NCBI GenBank assembly: GCA_029936705.1
Contig: JAPYSD010000258.1
Location: 1-5,679 of the forward strand
Length of the DNA: 5,679 bases
Direction of reading: 5' to 3'
Source of the DNA: Croceicoccus sp.
Lineage (GTDB): Bacteria > Pseudomonadota > Alphaproteobacteria > Sphingomonadales > Sphingomonadaceae
The translations under genes and the position numbers were made by a program. The notes below the pieces were generated by a model. The model did no database searches. It was not told where the DNA came from and worked only from the letters and a program-made list of their open reading frames with translations. Of the stretch, positions 1 through 5,679 are shown piece after piece. Position 1 is the first letter of the stretch, and each line of letters starts with the position of its first letter.

Positions 1-377
1 GCGATGATCTGCACCGGCGGCGGGTTGCCGCGCGCATAGCCGCGCCCGAAGTCCTGCGGGATGACCACGATGCCGCGGATCTCGCCGCTGACCATCCGGT
101 CCTTCAGCGGCTGGACGCTGCGCGCGGTGATCACCTGGAAATTGGGATTGTTCTGATACGCGCCCGCCAGCGACAGGGCAGGCGCGCTCGAATCCTCGAT
201 CGCGATGCCGATGCGCGTGTTCGTGGAATCGAGATTGAGCGCATAGCCGAACAGGAACAGCAGCAGCAGCGGCAGGATGAACGCGATCAGAAAGGTCGAG
301 GGATCGCGCATGATCTGCGCGATTTCCTTGGCGATCATCGCGGTCAGTCGCCGCCGGTCGATCAGCTGGCCGCTCAT
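1..377 (-). CDS. ybhS: ABC-2 type efflux permease, YbhS-like, N-terminal part (cut by window edge)
   Basis: About 125 codons of an inner-membrane ABC exporter permease are visible; the remainder lies beyond base 1. The reading opens with a short basic cytoplasmic segment, then KEIAQIMRDPSTFL (about residues 17-30), followed by the first membrane helix (about 29-48) rich in Leu/Phe and ending FGYALNLD. A periplasmic-type domain follows, with IRGIVVIPQDFGRG near residues 100-113. The xRDPSxxLIAxxxPLLLLFxFGY pattern and the later IRGxVVIPxDF motif match what I recall of E. coli YbhS and YhhJ-class permeases. The ATG at 377 overlaps the ATPase stop (ATGA), and AGGAG at 386-390 sits 8 bases ahead, so the start is well supported. 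With the upstream ATPase and adaptor it would form the membrane channel of a drug or cation exporter. YbhS versus YbhR is judged from gene order and the N-terminal sequence; substrate cannot be read from the sequence. Confidence 0.9.
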   Translation of the reverse strand, partial: MSGQLIDRRRLTAMIAKEIAQIMRDPSTFLIAFILPLLLLFLFGYALNLDSTNTRIGIAIEDSSAPALSLAGAYQNNPNFQVITARSVQPLKDRMVSGEIRGIVVIPQDFGRGYARGNPPPVQII

Positions 378-2137
378 GCCGCCTGCTCCTGGTCGCTGCC
401 GGGCCGCTGGGCATCGCTGGCCTCGATCATGGCGATGAAGGTGTCCTCCATCGTCGGGTCGTCCAGCTCCGCCATCTTCGCGGCCTGGCTCTTCAGCTCG
501 TCAGGCGTGCCGCTGGCGATCTGTTCGGAGCGGTAGATCAGCGTGATCGCGTCGCAATACTCGGCCTCTTCCATGAAATGGGTGGTGACCAGCACGGCCA
601 CGCCCTTTTCGACCAGCCCGTTGATGTGCATCCAGAATTCGCGCCTCGTGACGGGATCGACCCCGCTCGTCGGCTCGTCCAGGAATAATACGGGCGGTTC
701 GTGCAGCACGGCGGCGGCCAGCGCCAGCCGCTGCTTGAAGCCCAGCGGCAGCGTGCCCGCGGTCGCCTTCAGGCGCTCGCCCAGCTCGAATATCTCGGTC
801 ACCCGCTCGACCGCGTGGCGCGCATCGCGCCCCTCCAGCCCATAGGCGCCGGCAAAGAAGTTCAGGTTCTGCGCCACCGACAACTCGCCGTAGAGCGAGA
901 ACTTCTGCGCCATGTAGCCCAATGCAGCCCGCGCCCTGCCGCCAGAGGAACGCAAATCGTACCCCGCCACCGCGCCCGAACCCTCGGTCGGGGTCAGCAG
1001 GCCGCACAGCATCTTGAACGTGGTCGACTTGCCCGCGCCGTTCGGCCCCAGCAGCCCGAAGATCGACCCGTAGGGCACCGAGAAGCTGACGTCGTGCGCC
1101 GCGGTGAAATCGCCGAACCGGCGGGTCAGCCCCTTGGCCTCGATCGCGGGGCCGTCGCCCGCATCGATGGTGCGATAGGCCTCGGCCAGCGCGCTGGTGC
1201 CCTTGGGCCCGCCGCCGAGCTTTTCGATGAAGCCGTCCTCGAACCGGGGCTGGGCGGGGGCGATATCGAAACCGCTCTCGCCCTCAAGCTCGTCCGGCGT
1301 TTTGAGCAACAGGCGGACCGACCGGCCCTGGATCGTGCCGTCCAGCACCCCGTCGCGGTCCAGCATCTGCGTCAGCACGTGGCGGCGGCGATCCTCGAAC
1401 CCGGTCAGCCGCACGACGCGGTCCTCGACCGATCCGGTCAGTTCGGCGGGATCGCCGCTGAACAGCAGTTCGCCCTCGCTCAGCAGGTAAACGCTGTCGC
1501 ATTTCTCCGCCTCATCCAGATAGGCGGTGGACCACAAGACACCCAATCCCTGATCGTCGGGGCCATCGGTAATCAGCTCCTGCACCATCGCCCACAGTTC
1601 GCGGCGCGAGATCGGGTCGACGCCCACGCCCGGCTCGTCCAGCAGCAGCAGGCGCGGCGTCTTCACCAGCGCGCAGGCCAGGCCCAGCTTCTGCTTCATC
1701 CCGCCCGACAAGGCGCCCGCCAGCCGCTCGCGGAACCGGTTCAGGTCGGTGAAGTCGAGCAGCCGGTCGAACGTCTCCTCGCGCTCCTCGGCAGGCAGCG
1801 CGCGCATGTCGGCATAGAGGTCGAGGTTCTGCTGGACGGTCAGGTCCTCGTACAGGCCGAAGCGCTGCGGCATGTAGCCGATATGCTCGAGGTCGGTGCC
1901 GGGCCTGCCGCCCAGCACGCTGACCGATCCCTCATCCGGCGCCATCAGGCCCGCCAATATGCGGATCAGCGTCGTCTTGCCCGCGCCGTCCGGCCCGACC
2001 AGCCCGGTGACGCGGCCCGTCGGTATCTCGAGCGAGACATGGTCCAGCGCAGGCTTTTCCGTGCCGGCGAAGCGCTTCACCAGCCCCACGACCCGCGCGA
2101 CCAGCCCGCTGCCGGAGGAAGGCGGATCACCCGCCAT
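374..2137 (-). CDS. ybhF: Fused double ABC ATPase of an efflux pump, YbhF-like
   Basis: A 587-residue chain with two ABC ATPase domains in tandem, close to the roughly 580 residues of E. coli YbhF. Domain 1: Walker A GPDGAGKTT (48-56), Q-loop Q91, signature LSGGM (143-147), Walker B LLLLDEP (163-169), D-loop GVDP. Domain 2: Walker A GPNGAGKST (364-372), Q411, signature LPLG (463-466), Walker B VLFLDEP (483-489), H-loop His520. The H-loop position of domain 1 is Ala205 (STAYLDEAE), and the signature of domain 2 is degenerate. It should hydrolyse ATP at the cytoplasmic face and drive the YbhS/YbhR permease pair. I chose ATG 2137 over the in-frame TTG 2143, because AAAGGA (2144-2149) is 6 bases ahead of the ATG but directly touches the TTG. 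It starts 2 bases after the adaptor stop and overlaps the permease start. RbbA/YhiH is the other fused candidate, but it carries an additional permease domain that is absent here. Confidence 0.93.
   Translation of the reverse strand: MAGDPPSSGSGLVARVVGLVKRFAGTEKPALDHVSLEIPTGRVTGLVGPDGAGKTTLIRILAGLMAPDEGSVSVLGGRPGTDLEHIGYMPQRFGLYEDLTVQQNLDLYADMRALPAEEREETFDRLLDFTDLNRFRERLAGALSGGMKQKLGLACALVKTPRLLLLDEPGVGVDPISRRELWAMVQELITDGPDDQGLGVLWSTAYLDEAEKCDSVYLLSEGELLFSGDPAELTGSVEDRVVRLTGFEDRRRHVLTQMLDRDGVLDGTIQGRSVRLLLKTPDELEGESGFDIAPAQPRFEDGFIEKLGGGPKGTSALAEAYRTIDAGDGPAIEAKGLTRRFGDFTAAHDVSFSVPYGSIFGLLGPNGAGKSTTFKMLCGLLTPTEGSGAVAGYDLRSSGGRARAALGYMAQKFSLYGELSVAQNLNFFAGAYGLEGRDARHAVERVTEIFELGERLKATAGTLPLGFKQRLALAAAVLHEPPVLFLDEPTSGVDPVTRREFWMHINGLVEKGVAVLVTTHFMEEAEYCDAITLIYRSEQIASGTPDELKSQAAKMAELDDPTMEDTFIAMIEASDAQRPGSDQEQAA
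386..390 (-). promoter_or_regulatory. Ribosome binding site of the ybhS-like permease
   Basis: AGGAG on the minus strand lies 8 bases before the ATG at 377, inside the end of the ATPase gene. It supports this start and shows that the permease has its own initiation signal despite the 4-base ATGA overlap, which also permits translational coupling. Confidence 0.7.
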
Positions 2138-2139
2138 GG

Positions 2140-3141
2140 TCAATCCTTTGCCGCCGGGCGGGCGTCGGGGATGGTCACGGTGACGGGCTGGCCCTGCCGC
2201 AGCGCCTCGTCCGGATTGTCGACCACAATGCGCAGCCGATAGACGAGGTCGGTGCGCAAATCCTCGGTCTCGACCGACTTGGGCGTGAACTCGGCGCGGG
2301 GAGAGATATAGCCGATGGTGCCCCGGTAGGTCGTGGGATTGCCGTCGGCGGTCACCTGTACCTTCATGCCGGGATTGATCCGCGCCAGCTCGGTCTGCGC
2401 GATATAGGCGCGCACCCGCAGCGGACGGTCGATCGCGATGGTAAAGGCAGTCACGCCGGGCGCGACCAGGCTGCCCGGCTCGACCGAGCGGGTGACCACG
2501 GTGCCGTCCAGCGGCGCCTCCAGCCGCGTGTAGTCGAGGTCGGTGTCGATCGCGGCGCGCGCGGCCCTCGCCGATTCGAGCTGCGCGCGGGCGGCGGCGA
2601 TATCCTCGGAACGGGGGCCTTCGACCGCCAGCGACGCGCCTTGGTTCGCCTCGGCAAGGCGCGCCTCGGCCGTGCGCAGCGCCGTGACGGTCTTTTCCCA
2701 GGTCGAGCGGCTGATCGCGCCCGATTCCACCAGCGGCTGGCGGCGGTTGTAATCGGCCTGCGCATCGTTCAGCGCGGCGCGTGCGGCAGCCTGCTGTGCG
2801 GTCGCCTGCCGGATTTCCTGCGGCCTGCTGCCCGCCTGCAGCTTGGCCAGCTGCGCGCGGGCCTGCGCCAGCTGCGCATCGGCCTGCGCCAGCCGGTCCC
2901 GCGCCTGGCTGGGGTCGAGCACGGCGAGCAGCTCGCCCTTCTTCACGCGCTCGCCTTCCTCGACCGGCACGTCGCTGACCCGGCCTGATGCCTGGAACGC
3001 CATCTCGACCTCTCGGATGTCGACATTGCCATAGAGGGTGAGGGGGCCGTCGTCGCCCTTCAGCAGGCCGAAGCCCGAGGTGGCGATGGCGGCGATGATC
3101 AGCGCGGCAAGGGCGATCCCGGCGATGATGCGGCGGTTCAT
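2140..3141 (-). CDS. ybhG: HlyD-family membrane-fusion (adaptor) protein, YbhG-like
   Basis: A 333-residue periplasmic adaptor of an ABC efflux pump. An N-terminal membrane anchor or uncleaved signal (about residues 5-24) is followed by LTLYGNVDIREV (34-45), a strand motif typical of the YbhG/YhiI branch, and the first half of a lipoyl domain (to about 78: GRVSDVPVEEGERVKKGELLAVLD). Residues about 79-200 are Ala/Gln/Arg-rich heptads forming the alpha-helical hairpin. The second lipoyl half (LEAPLDGTVVTRSVEPGS, 207-224) and a beta-barrel domain with GYISPRAEFTPKSVETEDLR (277-296) complete it; this last motif is the strongest family marker. It would link the YbhF/S/R pump to the periplasm or to an outer-membrane channel; no TolC-like gene is in the window. 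ATG 3141 comes 1 base after the regulator stop, with GGAG at 3152-3155 lying 10 bases ahead. The length is normal for the family. Confidence 0.93.
   Translation of the reverse strand: MNRRIIAGIALAALIIAAIATSGFGLLKGDDGPLTLYGNVDIREVEMAFQASGRVSDVPVEEGERVKKGELLAVLDPSQARDRLAQADAQLAQARAQLAKLQAGSRPQEIRQATAQQAAARAALNDAQADYNRRQPLVESGAISRSTWEKTVTALRTAEARLAEANQGASLAVEGPRSEDIAAARAQLESARAARAAIDTDLDYTRLEAPLDGTVVTRSVEPGSLVAPGVTAFTIAIDRPLRVRAYIAQTELARINPGMKVQVTADGNPTTYRGTIGYISPRAEFTPKSVETEDLRTDLVYRLRIVVDNPDEALRQGQPVTVTIPDARPAAKD
2144..2149 (-). promoter_or_regulatory. Ribosome binding site that decides the ybhF-like start
   Basis: AAAGGA on the minus strand, followed by 6 bases and the ATG at 2137. The alternative TTG at 2143 would have no spacer at all. 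This favours a 587-residue product over a 589-residue one. Confidence 0.65.
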
Positions 3142-3142
3142 G

Positions 3143-3778
3143 TCAGTCGTGCTCCGGCTGTGGGAACGGTTCGGCGGTCAGGATGCAGCGCGTATTGGCG
3201 ACAAAGCGCGCGATAAGCATGTCGGCGGTGGCAGCGTCCAGCTCGCTCACTTCCATCACGCGGCACACCGATGCGCGCCCGGTGCGCAGGATCAGCGCCT
3301 GCCCCCACAGGCCGATGGCGCATGCACGCGCCTCGGCCAGCGAATAATCGGGACGCGCGCGGCGGATCGTCGCGACGGCCATGTCCATCAGGTGCTTCAT
3401 CGCGCCCTGCCACAGCCGTTCGAACGCCTCGGTCGGGGAATGTTGCTCGCGCGCGATGAAATAGGACCAGTCCTGCGAAGCGGGGTCCAGCATCAGCCGC
3501 GCGAAGGTCGCCAGCAGGTCGCAGATCGCGTCGACCGCTTCCCCCCGCGTCGCGGGCGGATGCGATTCGAGCGCGCGGGCCGCCCCTTCGAATCGCTCGG
3601 CAAGACAGGCGGCGATGTGGTCGGCGCAGGCGAGGTACAGCCCTTCCTTGCCTCCGAAATGATAGGTGATGGACGACATGGCGGTATCCGCCTCCTTCGC
3701 GATGGCGCGCGTGGCGGCGCCGGCGAAACCTTCCCTGCCGAAATGGGCGATCGCAATGTCGAGCAGGACGTCCTTCAT
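3143..3778 (-). CDS. cecR: TetR-family transcriptional regulator, CecR/YbiH-like
   Basis: A 211-residue regulator. The N-terminal TetR DNA-binding domain is plain: helix 1 (LLDIAIAHFGREGFAG, 5-20), then TRAIAKEADTAMSSITYHFG (23-42) as the helix-turn-helix, and KEGLYLACADHI (44-55). The C-terminal ligand-binding half carries FIAREQHSPTEAF (107-119) and IGLWGQALILRTGR (155-168), which match the CecR-type C-terminal domain. E. coli CecR controls ybhGFSR and affects sensitivity to cefoperazone and chloramphenicol. The same downstream genes here suggest the same local role, with an unknown inducer. I chose ATG 3778. An upstream in-frame GTG at 3838 would give 231 residues, but its extra 20 codons cover the probable operator and add nothing that resembles a TetR domain. 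No strong Shine-Dalgarno is visible before 3778; GAGCG lies close upstream. It is the first gene of the operon, 1 base ahead of ybhG. Confidence 0.9.
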   Translation of the reverse strand: MKDVLLDIAIAHFGREGFAGAATRAIAKEADTAMSSITYHFGGKEGLYLACADHIAACLAERFEGAARALESHPPATRGEAVDAICDLLATFARLMLDPASQDWSYFIAREQHSPTEAFERLWQGAMKHLMDMAVATIRRARPDYSLAEARACAIGLWGQALILRTGRASVCRVMEVSELDAATADMLIARFVANTRCILTAEPFPQPEHD

Positions 3779-3794
3779 GGACGCTCGTGCTAAT

Positions 3795-3810
3795 TCGTTC
3801 GACCGAACAA
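3795..3810. promoter_or_regulatory. Probable TetR/CecR operator palindrome
   Basis: GTTCG (3797-3801), a 2-base centre and CGAAC (3804-3808) form a perfect 5-bp inverted repeat. It extends to 3795/3810 with one mismatch, and further T/A pairs match outside (3793/3812 and 3791/3814). The centre is about 25 bases before the regulator ATG, where an autoregulatory operator would overlap the promoter or transcript start. TetR proteins bind such short palindromes. That this one binds the neighbouring regulator is inferred from position only. Confidence 0.5.
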
Positions 3811-3947
3811 GTAAAGCGCCGCGACAACGGGAACGCACGACTCGGCACGCGGGGCGAAAGGATCACCGCGCGTCAGCGAACAGAAATGTCAGTAATTTCG
3901 GGGTGCTGGTGTCTTCGCCTGCCCGCGAAAGGAGCGGCGGAAGAATT

Positions 3948-4024
3948 TGGTCGGGACGAGAGGATTCGAACCTCCGACCCCCACACCCCCAGTGTGATGC
4001 GCTACCAGGCTGCGCTACGTCCCG
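3948..4024 (-). tRNA. proL: tRNA-Pro (anticodon GGG)
   Basis: A complete 77-base cloverleaf reads on the minus strand. The acceptor stem CGGGACG (4018-4024) pairs with CGTCCCG, followed by the discriminator A and an encoded CCA (3948-3950). The D stem GCGC/GCGC encloses a 9-base loop. The anticodon stem TCACA/TGTGG (with one U-G pair) holds the loop CTGGGGG, giving anticodon GGG, which reads CCC and CCU proline codons. The T arm GGAGG-TTCGAAT-CCTCT is canonical, with one G-U pair. It lies 169 bases upstream of the cecR-like gene on the same strand. No convincing terminator follows it. The gene symbol follows E. coli usage for the GGG isoacceptor and is the least certain part. Confidence 0.95.
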
Positions 4025-4037
4025 ACCGGAGAGCGGC

Positions 4038-4066
4038 CCTATAGGCGGGCATTTCGGCAAGCGCAA
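4038..4066 (-). promoter_or_regulatory. Probable sigma-70-type promoter of tRNA-Pro
   Basis: On the minus strand TTGCGC (4061-4066) and TATAGG (4038-4043) are separated by exactly 17 bases. The -10 box ends 13 bases before the mature tRNA 5' end, leaving room for a short leader. Position, spacing and the match to TTGACA/TATAAT are good for a housekeeping promoter. A GC-rich stretch follows the -10 box (GGCCGC), as is common for stringently controlled promoters. Confidence 0.6.
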
Positions 4067-4078
4067 GGCCACTTGCGC
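4061..4078. repeat. Perfect 7-bp inverted repeat over the tRNA-Pro -35 region
   Basis: GCGCAAG (4061-4067), loop GCCA, then CTTGCGC (4072-4078). The left arm contains the proposed -35 box of the tRNA promoter. The right arm presents the same TTGCGC hexamer on the plus strand, towards yajC. It could be a protein-binding site or a chance palindrome in GC-rich DNA. There is no T-run on either side, so it does not look like a terminator. Confidence 0.5.
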
Positions 4079-4252
4079 GGCTTGTCGCAATCGTTTCTCG
4101 GCACGGGGGGAAAGCAGGCAGCCAAAACCGCCCACAGACTGGCGTTTGCTACCTGTGCGCAATGCTGCTAACCGCCCGTCCCATCGTCAGCGCGTGGTGC
4201 CTTGCCGTACCCCGCGCGATTCCCTTTTGCGAAAGCATCGGCACGTTTTTCC

Positions 4253-4585
4253 ATGACCAGCACTCTTCTGTTTCTCGCCGCCGCCCCCGCCGCCGCGGGC
4301 CCGCCCGTGTGGACCAATTTCGTCCTGCTGGGCGGCATGGCGCTGATCTTCTGGTTCCTGATCCTGGGTCCGCAGCGCAAGCGGATGAAGGAGCACCAGG
4401 CCAAGGTCGCGGGCCTGAAAAAGGGTGACCGCGTGGTCACCGCCGGCGGCCTTGTCGGCAAGGTGATGAAGCTCGACGACGATTACGTCGACCTCGAACT
4501 GGGGCAGGGCGTCCGGGTCAAGGCCGTGCGCAACACCATCGGCGACGTGATCCCCGCGGGCAGCGCCACCCCGGCGAACGACTGA
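4253..4585 (+). CDS. yajC: YajC, accessory subunit of the Sec translocon
   Basis: A 110-residue protein, the same length as E. coli YajC. It is a small inner-membrane partner of SecD and SecF, which associate with SecYEG and support late steps of protein export. A short Ala/Pro-rich N-terminus is followed by one membrane helix (about residues 23-38, FVLLGGMALIFWFLIL), the family motif GPQRKRMKEH (39-48), and a small cytoplasmic domain with LKKGDRVVTAGGLVGKV (55-71), which is the classic YajC signature. ATG 4253 was chosen because it gives the usual length. The in-frame extension upstream opens with TTG 4202 and adds 17 residues unlike the family. No strong Shine-Dalgarno is visible before 4253, so the start is good by homology rather than by signal. 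secD follows 10 bases later on the same strand, and secF is expected after it. Confidence 0.95.
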   Translation: MTSTLLFLAAAPAAAGPPVWTNFVLLGGMALIFWFLILGPQRKRMKEHQAKVAGLKKGDRVVTAGGLVGKVMKLDDDYVDLELGQGVRVKAVRNTIGDVIPAGSATPAND

Positions 4586-4587
4586 GG
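4584..4587 (+). promoter_or_regulatory. Ribosome binding site of secD
   Basis: GAGG overlaps the yajC TGA stop and lies 8 bases before the secD ATG at 4596. This placement suggests that translation of secD is coupled to the end of yajC. Confidence 0.6.
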
Positions 4588-4595
4588 CGCAGCCC

Positions 4596-5679
4596 ATGCT
4601 CGACTTTCCCGTGTGGAAACGCGTCTGGATATGGGGCATCACCCTGCTGGGCGCGCTTCTGGCCGTACCTTCGCTGGTCATGCTGGCGGGCGGCGGATGG
4701 CCCTCCGGCCTGCCTGATCCCGAAATCAACCTCGGCCTCGACCTCGCAGGCGGCAGCCACATCCTGCTCGAGGCGGAGACCGAGGACGTTCTCGGCCTGC
4801 GCCTGACCTCGATGGAAGAGGAAGTGCGCAACGCGATGTCGGGCGCGAACATCGACATCGGCGACATCAGCCGCGAGAACGGGCGCCTCAGCTTCATGCT
4901 GGAAGACGCCAGCAAGATCGACGCCGCGCGCGAGGCGCTGCTCCCGATGATCGAGGGCGTGGGCCTGACCGGTCAGCAAGACTGGGAACTCACCGTCGTC
5001 GACGGACAGCGCATGGTGCTGACCCCGACCGAGGCCGGGCTGACGCAGGCGGTCGACAACGCGATGGACACCGCGACCGACGTCGTCCGCCGCCGCATCG
5101 ACGAGCTTGGCACGCGCGAGCCGACCATCATCCGCCAGGGCGACAATCGCATCGTGGTGCAGGTCCCCGGCCTGCAGGACCCCGAGGCGCTCAAGGAACT
5201 GCTGGGCCAGACCGCCAAGCTGGAATTCAAGCTGGTCGACACCGCCGCCCTGCCCGAGGACGTGGCGCAGGGCATCGCTCCTCCTGGCAGCCAGATCCTG
5301 CCCTTCGCCCCCGATTCGTCGCAGCAGGGCGCGATCGCCGTGCGCCGCCTTGGCGGCATTCAGGGCGACCAGCTGACCAATGCGCAGCAGGGCTATGACC
5401 AGAATGGCGCGCCGGTCGTCAACATTACCTTCAACCAGGAAGGCGGCCGCCGCTTCGCGCAGCTGACGACGCAGAACGTCAACCGCCCCTTCGCCATCAT
5501 CCTCGACGGCGAAGTGCTGTCGGCGCCCAATATCAACGAACCGATCCTGGGCGGTCAGGCGCAGATCTCGGGCGGGTTCAACGTCGACAGCGCCAACACC
5601 CTCGCCATCACGCTGCGTTCGGGCGCGCTGCCCGGCGACCTCGCGGGGGGGGAGGAACGCACGGTCGGTCCCGACCTCG
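4596..5679 (+). CDS. secD: Protein translocase subunit SecD, N-terminal two thirds (cut by window edge)
   Basis: 361 codons of SecD, with the remaining membrane helices beyond the window. SecD and SecF use the proton-motive force to pull proteins through SecYEG on the periplasmic side. The start MLDFPVWKRV is of the kind seen in alphaproteobacterial SecD. It is followed by membrane helix 1 (about residues 12-31), the D1 motif LGLDLAGGSHILLE (46-59), and the P1 periplasmic region with VVRRRIDELGTREPTI (163-178) and VVQVPGLQDPE (187-197). The P1 head follows, then FAIILDGEVLSAPNI (299-313), LRSGALP (340-346) and EERTVGPDL (353-361), which normally precedes helix 2. There is no frame break. Two glycines (351-352), encoded in a run of eight Gs, occupy positions usually held by beta-branched or hydrophobic residues. 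The expected full length is roughly 500-550 residues, followed by secF. Confidence 0.96.
   Translation, partial: MLDFPVWKRVWIWGITLLGALLAVPSLVMLAGGGWPSGLPDPEINLGLDLAGGSHILLEAETEDVLGLRLTSMEEEVRNAMSGANIDIGDISRENGRLSFMLEDASKIDAAREALLPMIEGVGLTGQQDWELTVVDGQRMVLTPTEAGLTQAVDNAMDTATDVVRRRIDELGTREPTIIRQGDNRIVVQVPGLQDPEALKELLGQTAKLEFKLVDTAALPEDVAQGIAPPGSQILPFAPDSSQQGAIAVRRLGGIQGDQLTNAQQGYDQNGAPVVNITFNQEGGRRFAQLTTQNVNRPFAIILDGEVLSAPNINEPILGGQAQISGGFNVDSANTLAITLRSGALPGDLAGGEERTVGPDL

Noticed and set aside
258..269. A short CAG repeat (CTG on the coding strand) in the permease gene.
   Set aside because: It simply encodes consecutive leucines in the first membrane helix, which is normal for this permease family.
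701..2242. A 513-codon open frame on the plus strand opposite the ATPase gene.
   Set aside because: It is rich in Arg, Ala, Gln and Gly with no recognisable domain, and lies antisense to a gene with complete ABC motifs. Long antisense open frames are expected in GC-rich coding DNA.
3038..3793. A 251-codon plus-strand open frame opposite the regulator.
   Set aside because: It has the composition of an antisense shadow with no family resemblance, and it covers both the regulator gene and its leader.
3847..3873. CGCGG/CCGCG inverted arms with a 13-base loop in the regulator leader.
   Set aside because: Short GC-only arms with a long loop are common by chance in DNA of this composition.
3914..3929. 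A stem TTCGC/GCGAA after the tRNA as a rho-independent terminator.
   Set aside because: It has only 5 pairs and no T-run downstream on the minus strand, so it is too weak to call.
3948..4024. The tRNA-Pro 3' end as an attachment site for an integrated element bearing the efflux operon.
   Set aside because: I found no second copy of the tRNA 3' end in the window and no integrase. An outer repeat could still lie outside, but nothing here supports it.
4079..4252. A promoter for yajC in the spacer, for example TTGCTA with TAACCG 17 bases later (near 4148-4176).
   Set aside because: The -10 match is poor and several equally weak pairs exist, so no single promoter can be defended.
4187..4979. Minus-strand open frames of 153 and 242 codons opposite yajC and secD.
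   Set aside because: The plus strand carries clear YajC and SecD motifs in frame; the opposite frames show no domain or start signal.

Overview
The window is GC-rich DNA, probably from an alphaproteobacterium and most likely a member of the Sphingomonadales. The lineage is inferred from base composition, the alphaproteobacterial look of SecD and YajC, and a tRNA-Pro that carries its own CCA; it was not tested by any search. There is no gap over 300 bases without a gene, and no insertion sequence, CRISPR array, rRNA or phage gene is visible.

Left two thirds (1-3778, minus strand): a tightly packed operon read from right to left. It encodes a TetR-type regulator of the CecR/YbiH family, a periplasmic membrane-fusion protein (YbhG type), a double ATPase on one chain (YbhF type), and the start of an ABC-2 permease (YbhS type) that leaves the window at base 1. 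This is the gene order of the Escherichia coli cecR-ybhGFSR locus, so a second permease (ybhR) is expected just outside. The junctions are 1 base, 2 bases and a 4-base ATGA overlap, so one polycistronic transcript is likely. The products would form an inner-membrane efflux pump: two permease chains, the fused ATPase on the cytoplasmic face, and the fusion protein as periplasmic adaptor. A short palindrome just before the regulator start is a plausible operator for autoregulation.

Middle (3779-4252): regulator leader, a complete tRNA-Pro(GGG) gene on the minus strand with a recognisable promoter, then a spacer in front of yajC with a perfect 7-bp inverted repeat over the tRNA -35 box.

Right end (4253-5679, plus strand): yajC followed after 10 bases by secD, which is cut by the window edge. 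These encode parts of the SecDF-YajC complex that helps the SecYEG translocon use the proton-motive force. secF is expected next.

Nothing here looks like a wholly new system. The points most worth a second look are the asymmetric ATP sites of the fused ATPase, the probable regulator operator, the start-codon choices, and two small oddities: the palindrome over the tRNA promoter and a G8 run in secD.
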